Source: Competibacter_A sp002352125
GTDB lineage: Bacteria; Pseudomonadota; Gammaproteobacteria; Competibacterales; Competibacteraceae
Assembly (NCBI GenBank): GCA_035441325.1
Contig: DAOROA010000013.1
Location: 1-64,000 of the forward strand
Reading direction: 5' to 3'
Length of the DNA stretch: 64,000 nucleotides
The position numbers were made by a program, and so were the translations under genes. Positions 53,183-61,724 of the stretch are shown one piece after another. The notes under the pieces are model-generated. The model was given only the letters and a program-made list of their open reading frames with translations. It was not told where the DNA came from and did not search any database. Position 1 is the stretch's first letter; every line of letters starts with the position of its first letter.

Positions 53183-54646
53183 TCACAGCCCCAGTTCCCC
53201 CCACAGCGCATCCACCCGTTTTTTCACTTCCGCGCTCATCGCGATGGGCCGGCCCCATTCCCGCGTGGTCTCGCCCGGCCATTTGTTGGTGGCGTCGAAA
53301 CCGATTTTCGAACCCAGCCCAGACACCGGTGAAGCAAAATCCAGATAATCGATCGGCGTATTCTCGATCATCACCGTATCCCGTGCCGGATCCATGCGTG
53401 TGGTCATCGCCCAGATCACATCTTTCCAGTCGCGAGCATTCACGTCCTCGTCCACTACGATCACGAACTTGGTGTACATGAACTGTCTCAAAAAAGACCA
53501 GACGCCCAACATCGCGCGCTTGGCGTGCCCCGGATACTGCTTGCGCAGGGCCACTACCGCCAGCCGGTAGGAACAACCCTCCGGCGGCAGATAAAAATCC
53601 ACGATCTCGGGAAACTGCTTTTGCAAAATCGGCACGAACACCTCGTTCAGCGCCACCCCCAGAATCGCCGGCTCATCGGGCGGGCGGCCGGTGTAGGTGC
53701 TGTGATAAATCGGATTCTCGCGGTGGGTGATCCGCTCGATGGTGAACACCGGGAAGCGATCCACTTCGTTATAGTAGCCGGTGTGATCGCCGAACGGTCC
53801 CTCTAGCGCGGTCTCGCCAGGGGCCAGATGCCCCTCCAGCACGAATTCGGCCGAGGCCGGTACTTGCAACTCGTTGCCCAGACATTGCGCCAACTCGGTT
53901 CGCGACCCGCGCAACAAGCCGGCGAAAGCGTATTCCGACAAGCTGTCCGGCACCGGCGTCACGGCGGCGAGAATCGTCGCCGGGTCGGCGCCCAGCGCCA
54001 CGGCGATGGGAAACGGCTCGCCGGGCCGGGACTGCTGCCAGTCGCGGAAATCCAGCGCCCCGCCTCGATGCGCCAGCCAACGCATGATCACTTTGTTGCG
54101 GCCGATGACTTGCTGCCGGTAGATGCCCAGATTCTGGCGCGGCTTGTTCGGCCCGCGCGTGACCACCAGACCCCAGGTAATCAATGGACCTGCATCCTCC
54201 GGCCAACAGAACTGCACCGGCAAGCGGGACAAATCGACCTCCGATCCTTCGATCACCCGTTCCTGGCAAGCCGGACGGCCGACCTTCTTCGGCGCCATAT
54301 CCAGCACTTTCTTGAAGATCGGCAGCTTCTCCCAGGCATCGCGCATGCCCTTGGGCGGCTCGGGTTCCTTGAGAAAGGCCAGCAGCCTACCGACCTCGCG
54401 CAAGGCGTCCACATCGTCGGCACCCATGCCCAACGCCACCCGGCGCGGCGTGCCAAACAGGTTGCCCAGCACCGGAATCGAATGGCCCTTGGGGTTCTCG
54501 AACAGGATTGCCGGCCCGCCGGCGCGCAACACCCGGTCGCAAATCTCGGTCATCTCCAACTTCGGATCGACGGCCACCCGAACGCGTTTCAGTTCGCCGA
54601 GGCGTTCGAGTTGGGCTATGAAATCGCGCAAATCCTGGTAGTGCAT
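53183..54646 (-). CDS. ubiD: 4-hydroxy-3-polyprenylbenzoate decarboxylase
   Basis: The prenylated-FMN-dependent decarboxylase of ubiquinone synthesis. The 487-residue product is typical: MHYQDLRDFIAQLERLGELKRV at the start, AILFENPKGHSIPVLGNLFGT, the cofactor region with NLGIYRQQVIG, the conserved Glu-containing ALEGPFGDHTGYYNEVDRFP, and a C-terminal KIGFDATNKWPGETTREWG. The flavin reductase downstream on the same strand could supply reduced flavin, an inference from position. UbiX is not in the window. Confidence 0.96.
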   Translation of the reverse strand: MHYQDLRDFIAQLERLGELKRVRVAVDPKLEMTEICDRVLRAGGPAILFENPKGHSIPVLGNLFGTPRRVALGMGADDVDALREVGRLLAFLKEPEPPKGMRDAWEKLPIFKKVLDMAPKKVGRPACQERVIEGSEVDLSRLPVQFCWPEDAGPLITWGLVVTRGPNKPRQNLGIYRQQVIGRNKVIMRWLAHRGGALDFRDWQQSRPGEPFPIAVALGADPATILAAVTPVPDSLSEYAFAGLLRGSRTELAQCLGNELQVPASAEFVLEGHLAPGETALEGPFGDHTGYYNEVDRFPVFTIERITHRENPIYHSTYTGRPPDEPAILGVALNEVFVPILQKQFPEIVDFYLPPEGCSYRLAVVALRKQYPGHAKRAMLGVWSFLRQFMYTKFVIVVDEDVNARDWKDVIWAMTTRMDPARDTVMIENTPIDYLDFASPVSGLGSKIGFDATNKWPGETTREWGRPIAMSAEVKKRVDALWGELGL

Positions 54647-54804
54647 CGCAACGCTTCTCCGAGTGAGATCGAGGGTAAACGCTCCGGCGCAACCGCCGAA
54701 ACGGAACCAGCATTTTACCGGGGGGAGTGATAATGTTATGAGGTGATTCGGTTCGCCAATGTTTTTCCGGTAGTTCCAGTCGAAAATCGAGAAGAAGCGT
54801 GTCC

Positions 54805-57729
54805 ATGAAGCCAGAAACCAGCAACGAAACCAAACCGGCGTGCACGGCCGCGCCGAAACGCGATGCCGCGGTCGAACAAGCTTCGACGGATGCCCCCGTG
54901 TTCACCCACGTCGTGGGGGTGGGCGCATCGGCCGGCGGGCTGGAAGCGCTTCAGCAGTTTTTCAAGCACATACCGCTCGACAGCGACATGGCTTTCGTCG
55001 TCATCCAGCACCTTTCTCCAAACTACAAGAGCATGATGGTGGAACTGCTCTCGAAGACCACCAACATCCCGGTTAACCGGGCCGTCAACGCTATGCAGGT
55101 GGAACCGAATCAGGTCTATTTGATCCCCCCCAAAATGCAATTGACTTTATCTCACGGCAAGCTCCTGCTCAACGAAATCGACCACAGCAAGGGGCTGGTG
55201 CTGCCCATCGACATCTTTTTCAAATCCTTGGCCGAAGACCAAGGAGAACGCGCCGTGGGCGTGATCCTGTCCGGCACCGGCAGCGATGGCACGCGCGGTG
55301 TCCGGGCCATCAAGGAAGCGGGCGGTATGGTGATGGTCCAGGAGGAAAGCTCGGCCAAGTTCGGCGGCATGCCGGGCAGCGCCATCGCCACCGGCTTGGC
55401 GGATTTCGTTTTACCCCCCGAGCAGATGACCGAGGCCTTGCTCAAGTTCGTTCGACACCCCTACGTCAAGAACTCGCCCGACCAATCTGGCGGGCTGCTC
55501 ACCGAGGAAAACCAACTCGACAATCTGCTGGCCCTGCTGCGCAAGGAAACCGGCGTCGATTTCAGCCTCTACAAGCCGAGCACTATCTTGCGCCGCATCG
55601 AACGCCGCATGGGCATCGCCCAATCGATCACGGTCGAAGAATACGTCCGCTATTTCCAGCAGTCGCCGCAAGAAGTGAAAGCGCTCTACAAAGATTTGTT
55701 GATCAGCGTGACCAAATTCTTTCGCGACCCGGAAGCGTTCGAAATCTTGCGCAAGAAGGTCATCCCGGAAATGTTTGCCTCGGCCAATCCCGACCAACCC
55801 ATCCGTATCTGGGTAGCCGGCTGCGCCACGGGCGAGGAGGCCTACTCCGTCGCCATGCTGTGCGCCGATCACCTCGAAAACAGCAAAAAAACCTTTGATG
55901 TCAAAATCTTCGCCACCGATCTTGACAAGGAAGCGCTGGATTACGCGGGACGCGGCATTTATCCGGAAAGCATCGTGGTCGATCTGCCGGACGAAAAATT
56001 GCGCCGCTACTTTCTCAAGGAAGGGAATAGCTACCATATCCAGCGACACATTCGGCAAATGGTCGTGTTCGCTGCCCACAACATCCTGTCCGATCCGCCA
56101 TTCGCCAAAATTAGCCTAGTCACTTGCCGCAACCTTTTGATTTACTTGCAACCCGTATTGCAACAGCGGGTACTGACCGCATTCAGTTTCGCCTTGTATC
56201 CACAGGGATACCTGTTCCTGGGTTCCAGCGAAACCATCGGTGACCTAACCGGTTACTTCGAGACCGTCAGCTTGCGGCACAAAATTTTCCGCCACCGGGG
56301 AGAGAACAGGCCGGCGCTGTCGGAAGGCATCGACCTTGCGCCTCTGCACAAACAGATGACGCGGCGCGCGACGGATCAACTTGCACCGCTCCGCCAAACC
56401 CGCGCATCGAACCGCGAACAGATCGTGGACCGGATTACCGCGAAATTGCTGCGCGAATACCTCCCCGCCTGCCTGGTCGTCGAGGAATCCGGCCAATTGG
56501 TTTACACCTACGGCACGCCGGGCGACTTCCTTGCCTTGCCCGCTGGCCAAGCCACGCTGAACGCGTTCGAAATGCTGCCCCGCGCACTGGCGCTAGTGCT
56601 GTCCAGCGCCATTCACAAAGCGATCAAAGACAGCAAACCGCTGCCCTACCGCGACATTCGCCTCCGCAATCACGGCAAGATGCGCTCGATCAACATGACC
56701 GTGGAACCGTTCCGCGACGAAAACGGCATGGGAACGCTCTATCTGGTTTTTCTCGCCGAAGTCCCCCTGACGCCGTTGGCAGCGGCGGAAGGGGAATCGC
56801 TGGATCTGGACAACAAGGCATCCCAGCGCATCAACGAGCTAGAGCGCGAACTCCAGATCAGCCGGGAAAACCTCCAAGCAACCATCGAGGAACTGGAGAC
56901 TACGAACGAAGAACTCCAGGCGACCAACGAGGAACTGCTGGCCGCGAACGAAGAACTCCAAAGCACCAACGAAGAACTGCAATCGGTCAACGAAGAGCTT
57001 TATACCGTCAATGCCGAATACCAGAACAAGATCGCGGAACTTGGCGAACTGAACAACGACATGATGAACCTGCTGACCGGCACCGGCATCGGCAAGATTT
57101 TTCTCGACACGAATTTGCGCATTCGCAAGTTCACGCAACCCATCACTCAGGAAATCGATCTGCTGCCGCACGATATCGGCCGGCTGGTCGGCGATTTTGC
57201 CCACCCTTTTCTGCAAGCGATTCGCCGCGATGCAGAAATCGTCCTCAAAACCCACAACACCATCGATCAGCTACTAAAAAGCGCCAACGGCCGATGGTAT
57301 TTGCTGCGCCTGGTACCTTATTTGGCCCAGCAAAACGAAATGAGCGGCGTGATCGCGGCCTTGGTCGAGGTAACCGCTCTCAAGGAAAGCCAGTTGGCTG
57401 CCCGCAATGCCGAACAGGTTGCCAGCGCGGTCTTGCACTCGCTCGCCAGCGCCGTGTGCGCGGTGAACGAACAGGGAATCGTCATCCTGACGAACGACGC
57501 ATTTCGCCGACGGACCAGCTACTCGAAGCTGCAAGTCGATGGCGCCCACTTCGCGGACTGGCTGGCCGAACCTGGACAAACCCCGCCGGACTGGCAGCAA
57601 ATTCGAAACCATTGCCAACCATCGGACACGATATCCATCCACGGACTAACCGGCCAAAGTCATCCGGCCCGCCTTCGACAACACGCTGCCGGCACCGCCA
57701 AAATCTGGATCGCGATCCTGGAAGAGTGA
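54805..57729 (+). CDS. CheB-CheR-PAS fusion (chemotaxis-like methylesterase/methyltransferase)
   Basis: A ~974-residue fusion. CheB methylesterase (35-220) has Ser42 (GASAGG), His69 (QHLSP) and Asp161 (SGTGSDG). CheR methyltransferase (~235-480) has SVTKFFRDPEAF and the SAM motif WVAGCATGEEAYSVAM. A spacer domain follows, then a long coiled coil (~675-755) built on repeats of NEELQ-type heptads, and a PAS domain (~760-870) with a C-terminal extension. There is no kinase domain, although relatives often end in one. CheB-CheR fusions are thought to methylate or signal within non-classical pathways. No receptor or CheA is nearby. A GTG at 54799 is an alternative start. Confidence 0.93.
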   Translation: MKPETSNETKPACTAAPKRDAAVEQASTDAPVFTHVVGVGASAGGLEALQQFFKHIPLDSDMAFVVIQHLSPNYKSMMVELLSKTTNIPVNRAVNAMQVEPNQVYLIPPKMQLTLSHGKLLLNEIDHSKGLVLPIDIFFKSLAEDQGERAVGVILSGTGSDGTRGVRAIKEAGGMVMVQEESSAKFGGMPGSAIATGLADFVLPPEQMTEALLKFVRHPYVKNSPDQSGGLLTEENQLDNLLALLRKETGVDFSLYKPSTILRRIERRMGIAQSITVEEYVRYFQQSPQEVKALYKDLLISVTKFFRDPEAFEILRKKVIPEMFASANPDQPIRIWVAGCATGEEAYSVAMLCADHLENSKKTFDVKIFATDLDKEALDYAGRGIYPESIVVDLPDEKLRRYFLKEGNSYHIQRHIRQMVVFAAHNILSDPPFAKISLVTCRNLLIYLQPVLQQRVLTAFSFALYPQGYLFLGSSETIGDLTGYFETVSLRHKIFRHRGENRPALSEGIDLAPLHKQMTRRATDQLAPLRQTRASNREQIVDRITAKLLREYLPACLVVEESGQLVYTYGTPGDFLALPAGQATLNAFEMLPRALALVLSSAIHKAIKDSKPLPYRDIRLRNHGKMRSINMTVEPFRDENGMGTLYLVFLAEVPLTPLAAAEGESLDLDNKASQRINELERELQISRENLQATIEELETTNEELQATNEELLAANEELQSTNEELQSVNEELYTVNAEYQNKIAELGELNNDMMNLLTGTGIGKIFLDTNLRIRKFTQPITQEIDLLPHDIGRLVGDFAHPFLQAIRRDAEIVLKTHNTIDQLLKSANGRWYLLRLVPYLAQQNEMSGVIAALVEVTALKESQLAARNAEQVASAVLHSLASAVCAVNEQGIVILTNDAFRRRTSYSKLQVDGAHFADWLAEPGQTPPDWQQIRNHCQPSDTISIHGLTGQSHPARLRQHAAGTAKIWIAILEE

Positions 57730-57821
57730 TTCGCCTTCGAACCCCGCGCCCGTTGCCGAGCGAGGGATTTTCGAATTTCTCCAAGTGGAACGCCTCGTTT
57801 CAGCAACTACACTTGGGTAGC

Positions 57822-57835
57822 CTTCGCGAGCGAAG
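57822..57835. repeat. Short palindrome between the CheB-CheR gene and dctQ-like gene
   Basis: CTTCGC-GA-GCGAAG is a perfect 6-bp inverted repeat in the 193-nt spacer. There is no T-run. The spacer otherwise holds no recognisable promoter or gene; the ribosome site for the next gene (AGGAGG) is at its right end. Confidence 0.45.
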
Positions 57836-57922
57836 CCCGTAACCCGGCCAGCGCGAGGCAGTCGTTCCACCGCCAACAACGCCGCTCCCTCGCGCCGGTC
57901 GAGCGCACCCACAGGAGGCGAC

Positions 57923-58456
57923 ATGAAATTTCTGCTTCGCATCGCGGCGGCCATCGATGCTCTCAATGCAGCGATCGGTCGTTGGATGGCTTGGCTGATC
58001 GTTTTCTGCACCCTGATCAGCGCCATCGCCGCCACGCTTCGCTACGCTCTGGACTGGGGCTCGAACGCGCTGCTGGAAGCCCAGTGGTTCATGTTCGGGC
58101 TAACGTTCCTGTTCTGTTCGCCCTGGACGCTGCAGGAAGGCGGCCACGTCCGCATCGATATCCTGTCTTCCCGGCTTCCGCCGGTCGCGCGGGTATGGAT
58201 CGACATTCTCGGCGGTTTGCTGTTTTTGTTGCCGGTCTGCTTGCTGATCGTCGTCGATTCCTGGAGCTTCTCCCTGATCGCCTACCAAACCCGCGAAGCT
58301 TCGCCGAACCCGGGCGGCCTGATCTGGTGGCCGCTCAAGTTCGCGATCCCGGCAGCGTTCGGCCTGCTCAGCTTGCAAGGAGTATCCGAAATCATCAAGA
58401 GCGTTGCCGTCCTCACCGGTGATCGAGCGTTGCCCGAATTCAAGGGAGGGCACTAA
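57923..58456 (+). CDS. dctQ: TRAP transporter small permease (DctQ)
   Basis: A 177-residue membrane protein with four hydrophobic segments. It shows the DctQ traits of WGSNALLEAQWFMFGLTFLFCSPWTLQEGGHVRIDIL and a final region with PNPGGLIWWPLKFAIPAAFGLLSLQGVSEI. DctQ forms the small membrane subunit of a Na+-driven tripartite ATP-independent periplasmic transporter. AGGAGG lies 4 nt before the ATG. It is followed by dctM 1 nt after the stop codon. The substrate is unknown (dicarboxylate-like names are generic). Confidence 0.92.
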   Translation: MKFLLRIAAAIDALNAAIGRWMAWLIVFCTLISAIAATLRYALDWGSNALLEAQWFMFGLTFLFCSPWTLQEGGHVRIDILSSRLPPVARVWIDILGGLLFLLPVCLLIVVDSWSFSLIAYQTREASPNPGGLIWWPLKFAIPAAFGLLSLQGVSEIIKSVAVLTGDRALPEFKGGH

Positions 58457-58457
58457 C

Positions 58458-59924
58458 GTGGCCGAATTTCTCGTCGCCAACATGGCGCCGATCATGTTTT
58501 CGGCGCTGGTATTATTCCTGTTGATCGGCTATCCGGTGACTTTTTCCCTGGCAGCGGTCGGCATGACCTTCGGCCTGATCGGCATCGAGTTGGGCCTGCT
58601 GACTCCCAATCTGCTGCAAGCGTTCCCGGACCGGGTGTTCGGGATCATGAAAAACGAAATCCTGCTGGCGATCCCGTTTTTCACCTTCATGGGGCTGGTG
58701 CTGGAACGCAGCGGCATGGCCGAAGACCTGCTCGACACCATCGGCCAACTGTTCGGCGGCGTCCGCGGCGGGTTGGCTTACGCCGTGATCTTCGTCGGCG
58801 CCCTGCTGGCCGCTACCACCGGCGTGGTCGCCGCCTCGGTGATCGCGATGGGGCTGATCTCGTTGCCGATCATGCTGCGCTACGGCTACGACAAATCGCT
58901 CGCGGCTGGCGTGATCGCCGCATCCGGCACCCTGGCGCAGATCATCCCGCCTTCGTTGGTGCTGATCGTGATGGCCGACGTGCTCGGCCGCTCGGTCGGC
59001 GATATGTACAAGGGCGCTTTCATCCCCGGCCTCATACTGACCGGACTGTATATCGGCTGGGTGCTGCTCAACACGATCTTTCGGCCGCACCTCGCGCCGG
59101 CCCTGCCGCCGGCAGCGCGAACCTTGCGCGGTTGGGCACTGGTCATGCGGGTGATCGTGGCGATGATTCCGCCGCTGCTATTGATCTTTCTGGTGCTCGG
59201 CAGCATTTTCATCGGTTGGGCCACTCCGACCGAGGGTGGCGCCTTGGGTGCGGTCGGCGCGCTGGCGTTGGCGATCTTTAAGCGCAAGCTGAACCGGAAA
59301 CTGTTAGTCGAAGCGATGGAAGCCACCGCCAAAATCGCTAGTTTCGTGATCTTCATCTTGATCGGCGCCAGCGTGTTCAGCTTGGTGTTTCGCGGTGTCG
59401 ACGGCGACCTGTGGGTGGAACACCTGCTGCTGGATCTGCCCGGTGGCCAGTTGGGTTTTCTGGTCGTGGTCAACGTCATGGTGTTTCTGCTGGCGTTCTT
59501 CCTGGATTTCTTCGAGATCAGCTTCATCATCCTGCCGTTGCTGGCGCCGGTGGCCGAAAAGCTGGGCATCGATCTGGTCTGGTTTGGCATTTTGATGGGC
59601 GTCAACATGCAGACTTCGTTCATGCATCCACCCTTCGGTTTTGCGTTGTTCTATCTGCGCAGCGTCGCTCCGCCGATGGTGCGCACCAGCGACATCTACT
59701 GGGGCGCGGTGCCGTTCGTGGCGATTCAGCTCATCATGGTGACGCTGATCATCCTGTTTCCGGGCGTGGTGACGGTCGGCCTCGACCGTCCGGTTCACTC
59801 GGACGAACCAGCGCCGATCCGGCTCCTGGTTCCGCAAAATAATCGCGATACTGGAACCGGCTCGCAACCAGAGGATACCGCCGACCTGTTCAAGCGGATA
59901 GCGCCAAAACCCCAACAGCCATAG
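58458..59924 (+). CDS. dctM: TRAP transporter large permease (DctM)
   Basis: A 488-residue polytopic inner-membrane protein, the ion-coupled translocation subunit. About 12 hydrophobic segments are visible, with NEILLAIPFFTFMGLVLERSGMAEDLL, GVVAASVIAMGLISLPIM, ASGTLAQIIPPSLVLIVMADV and TPTEGGALGAVGALALA typical of DctM. The GTG start at 58458 (VAEFLVANMAPIMF) has GGGAGGG 7 nt upstream. A hydrophilic C-terminal tail of ~35 residues extends past the usual end. The periplasmic binding protein (DctP) that TRAP systems need is not adjacent. Confidence 0.95.
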   Translation: MAEFLVANMAPIMFSALVLFLLIGYPVTFSLAAVGMTFGLIGIELGLLTPNLLQAFPDRVFGIMKNEILLAIPFFTFMGLVLERSGMAEDLLDTIGQLFGGVRGGLAYAVIFVGALLAATTGVVAASVIAMGLISLPIMLRYGYDKSLAAGVIAASGTLAQIIPPSLVLIVMADVLGRSVGDMYKGAFIPGLILTGLYIGWVLLNTIFRPHLAPALPPAARTLRGWALVMRVIVAMIPPLLLIFLVLGSIFIGWATPTEGGALGAVGALALAIFKRKLNRKLLVEAMEATAKIASFVIFILIGASVFSLVFRGVDGDLWVEHLLLDLPGGQLGFLVVVNVMVFLLAFFLDFFEISFIILPLLAPVAEKLGIDLVWFGILMGVNMQTSFMHPPFGFALFYLRSVAPPMVRTSDIYWGAVPFVAIQLIMVTLIILFPGVVTVGLDRPVHSDEPAPIRLLVPQNNRDTGTGSQPEDTADLFKRIAPKPQQP

Positions 59925-60156
59925 ACCGGCGCGGCGGACGAGCCCGGCCCATACGTGGCGCAACCAGCCCGCCACGGCAAGCCCGGACCGAGAACCCCAG
60001 GCCTGCGGCCGAAGACAGGGCCGGCACAGAGCACCACTCCGGAAAGTCCTCGTTCGCCCGGCTGGCAGCGGATGACCGATGCCGGCGGCGGCCTGGCTTT
60101 CGGCGTTTTGATTCGCGATGATCGCTTTACATCAATCTGGCCGCGAGAAAAGAAAA

Positions 60157-60831
60157 ATGCCCGCCGATCGATTCAAGGCTCTGGTTTTGACGGACGTGCG
60201 CATCGACCTGCAAGGCCGCCCTCTGTTCGCGCCGCTAAATCTGACGGTTCATCCCGGCGAGGTGGTCACCGTCATGGGTCCGAGCGGCTGCGGCAAATCC
60301 ACTTTACTCGGCTACATCTGCGGCACCCTGGCTCCGGCGTTTCGGGCCGAAGGTTCGGTGCGGCTCGGCGGGCGGGACTTGGTGGGATTGCCGCTGGAAC
60401 GGCGACGAACCGGTATTCTGTTTCAAGATGCCTTGCTGTTTCCCCACCTCAGCGTGGCCGGGAACCTGGCTTTTGGTCTACGGCCCGGACGGCCCCGCCA
60501 CGAACGGCGGCTTCGGGTGGAAACCGCGCTGCAAGACGCCGGGCTGGAAGGATTGGGCGAGCGCGATCCGGCCACTTTATCCGGCGGCCAGCGGGTTCGC
60601 GCCGCACTCATGCGCACCCTGCTGGCGGAACCGGAAACCTTGCTGCTGGACGAGCCGTTTTCGAAGCTCGATGCCGACTTGCGAACGCGCATGCGGATTT
60701 TCGTTTTCGAGCACGCGCGCCAACGCGGCTTGCCCACTTTGCTGGTAACCCACGATGCCGCCGACGCCGACGCCGCTCAAGGACCGGTCGTCACGCTCGG
60801 GACAAACCCGCAGACCAGTTGCGAACCGTAG
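60157..60831 (+). CDS. ABC transporter ATP-binding protein (YnjD-like), orphan
   Basis: A 224-residue ATPase with all motifs: Walker A GPSGCGKST, Q-loop LFQDALLFP, signature LSGGQRVRAALM, Walker B LLLDEPFSKLD, and H-loop LLVTHD. The LSGGQRVR and ADAAQ end resemble E. coli YnjD and other importer ATPases. No permease or binding protein adjoins it, so the partner and substrate are unknown. It begins 232 nt after dctM, and that spacer is GC-rich with no recognisable feature. The Met at 60157 is preferred over an upstream in-frame Met at 60118; the ribosome site is weak. Confidence 0.88.
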   Translation: MPADRFKALVLTDVRIDLQGRPLFAPLNLTVHPGEVVTVMGPSGCGKSTLLGYICGTLAPAFRAEGSVRLGGRDLVGLPLERRRTGILFQDALLFPHLSVAGNLAFGLRPGRPRHERRLRVETALQDAGLEGLGERDPATLSGGQRVRAALMRTLLAEPETLLLDEPFSKLDADLRTRMRIFVFEHARQRGLPTLLVTHDAADADAAQGPVVTLGTNPQTSCEP

Positions 60832-60853
60832 GAGCGCAAGCACGCCGCGCTCC
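60831..60853. repeat. Palindrome between the ABC ATPase and mraZ
   Basis: GGAGCGC, a 9-nt loop and GCGCTCC lie at the convergent junction, beginning in the stop codon of the ABC gene. There is no T-run on either strand. It resembles the palindrome at 52038 in position and GC-rich arms. Confidence 0.55.
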
Positions 60854-60893
60854 GGCTGCGCCACGGCCACACCGGCACGATGGAGCGGGCGGA

Positions 60894-61418
60894 CTAATGC
60901 CGCGAACCCGGCGGCAGCGGTGGCAAATCCCGGAAATCGGAAAACCGCTCCCCGTCCCGTTCCGAGGAATGCCCCGCGCCACCCATGATTTCCTCGGCCA
61001 GCCGGGCGAAATCGGCCGGTTCGTCGGACAGCAAGTTTTCGTATAGGATCGGATCCCAGCACTCGATGCGCTGAGCGTAGGCCAGCAGCACCACGACCTC
61101 GCGGATGCCGGCATAGTCCAACAGCCGGCGGGGCAACAGCAAGCGACCGCTACCGTCCAGCTCCAGCTCGGTGGCGCCCCGGTGAAAGTAGCGAACGAAA
61201 TCGCGGTTCTTCTTGACGTAAGGGTTGAGCCGATCCAGCTCGGCGGTAACGCGCCGCCACTCGGTGAAGGGATACAGCACCAGATGCTGCTCGAAACCGC
61301 GGTTGACCACGAAACGACCTTCCGCTTCGACGGGCAATTGCTTTTTCAGCGCAGCCGGCAACGCGATTCGCATTTTCGAATCGAGCCTGCATTCGAATTC
61401 GCCGAGAAAATTCGCCAT
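60894..61418 (-). CDS. mraZ: MraZ-family transcriptional regulator, orphan
   Basis: A 174-residue protein with two SpoVT-AbrB-like MraZ domains: GEFECRLDSKMRIALPAALKKQLP and, in the second half, GATELELDGSGRLLLPRRLLDYAGI. MraZ normally represses the division/cell-wall cluster and sits first in it. Here no rsmH, ftsL, ftsI or mur genes follow. The wording (RGFEQHLVLYPFTEW, RDFVRYFHRGATELELD, DEPADFARLAEEIMGG) looks to me like Bacteroidetes MraZ rather than the proteobacterial type. The first KGR motif reads KMR. Acquisition by transfer is plausible but untested. It has no clear ribosome site. Confidence 0.87.
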   Translation of the reverse strand: MANFLGEFECRLDSKMRIALPAALKKQLPVEAEGRFVVNRGFEQHLVLYPFTEWRRVTAELDRLNPYVKKNRDFVRYFHRGATELELDGSGRLLLPRRLLDYAGIREVVVLLAYAQRIECWDPILYENLLSDEPADFARLAEEIMGGAGHSSERDGERFSDFRDLPPLPPGSRH

Positions 61419-61724
61419 CGATTTAGCTTAACACGTTTGCAAGCCGCACCACGATCCCGTTCCAAACCGCTCAATCAAAGCATCCATTTATGCCATTTCA
61501 TTTCCAAATTCTTTATCATTTTTCCAGGCGCTCGACCTCGACTGGAATGCCGTTTACGATCACGATCGATATAGCCCATCAATCGCGCAAAGCCCGTCGA
61601 ATCTTTCGTCCCGGCCGCACTCGCCTCGATCAAGGCCGCGAAAACCAAAAACTAACCGGAAATCGAATCCGGCCGGGCCGGGGCTAACCTCACGATTTGA
61701 TTGCACCGCCACAGCGATACCGCC
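61419..61724. other. Divergent intergenic region between mraZ and the hybrid kinase
   Basis: These 306 nt hold no credible gene. The mraZ-proximal part is AT-rich and contains TGG triplets on the minus strand at 61462, 61484, 61493, 61504 and 61524, spaced about one or two helical turns apart. That is reminiscent of the repeated TGGG boxes MraZ binds in its own promoter. The right part is more GC-rich. No clear sigma-70 promoter was found for the kinase gene. Confidence 0.5.

Noticed and set aside
56893..57020. Short-period nucleotide repetition (GAAGAACT-like units)
   Set aside because: It encodes the heptad coiled coil of the CheB-CheR-PAS protein, so it is protein-driven and not a separate repeat element.
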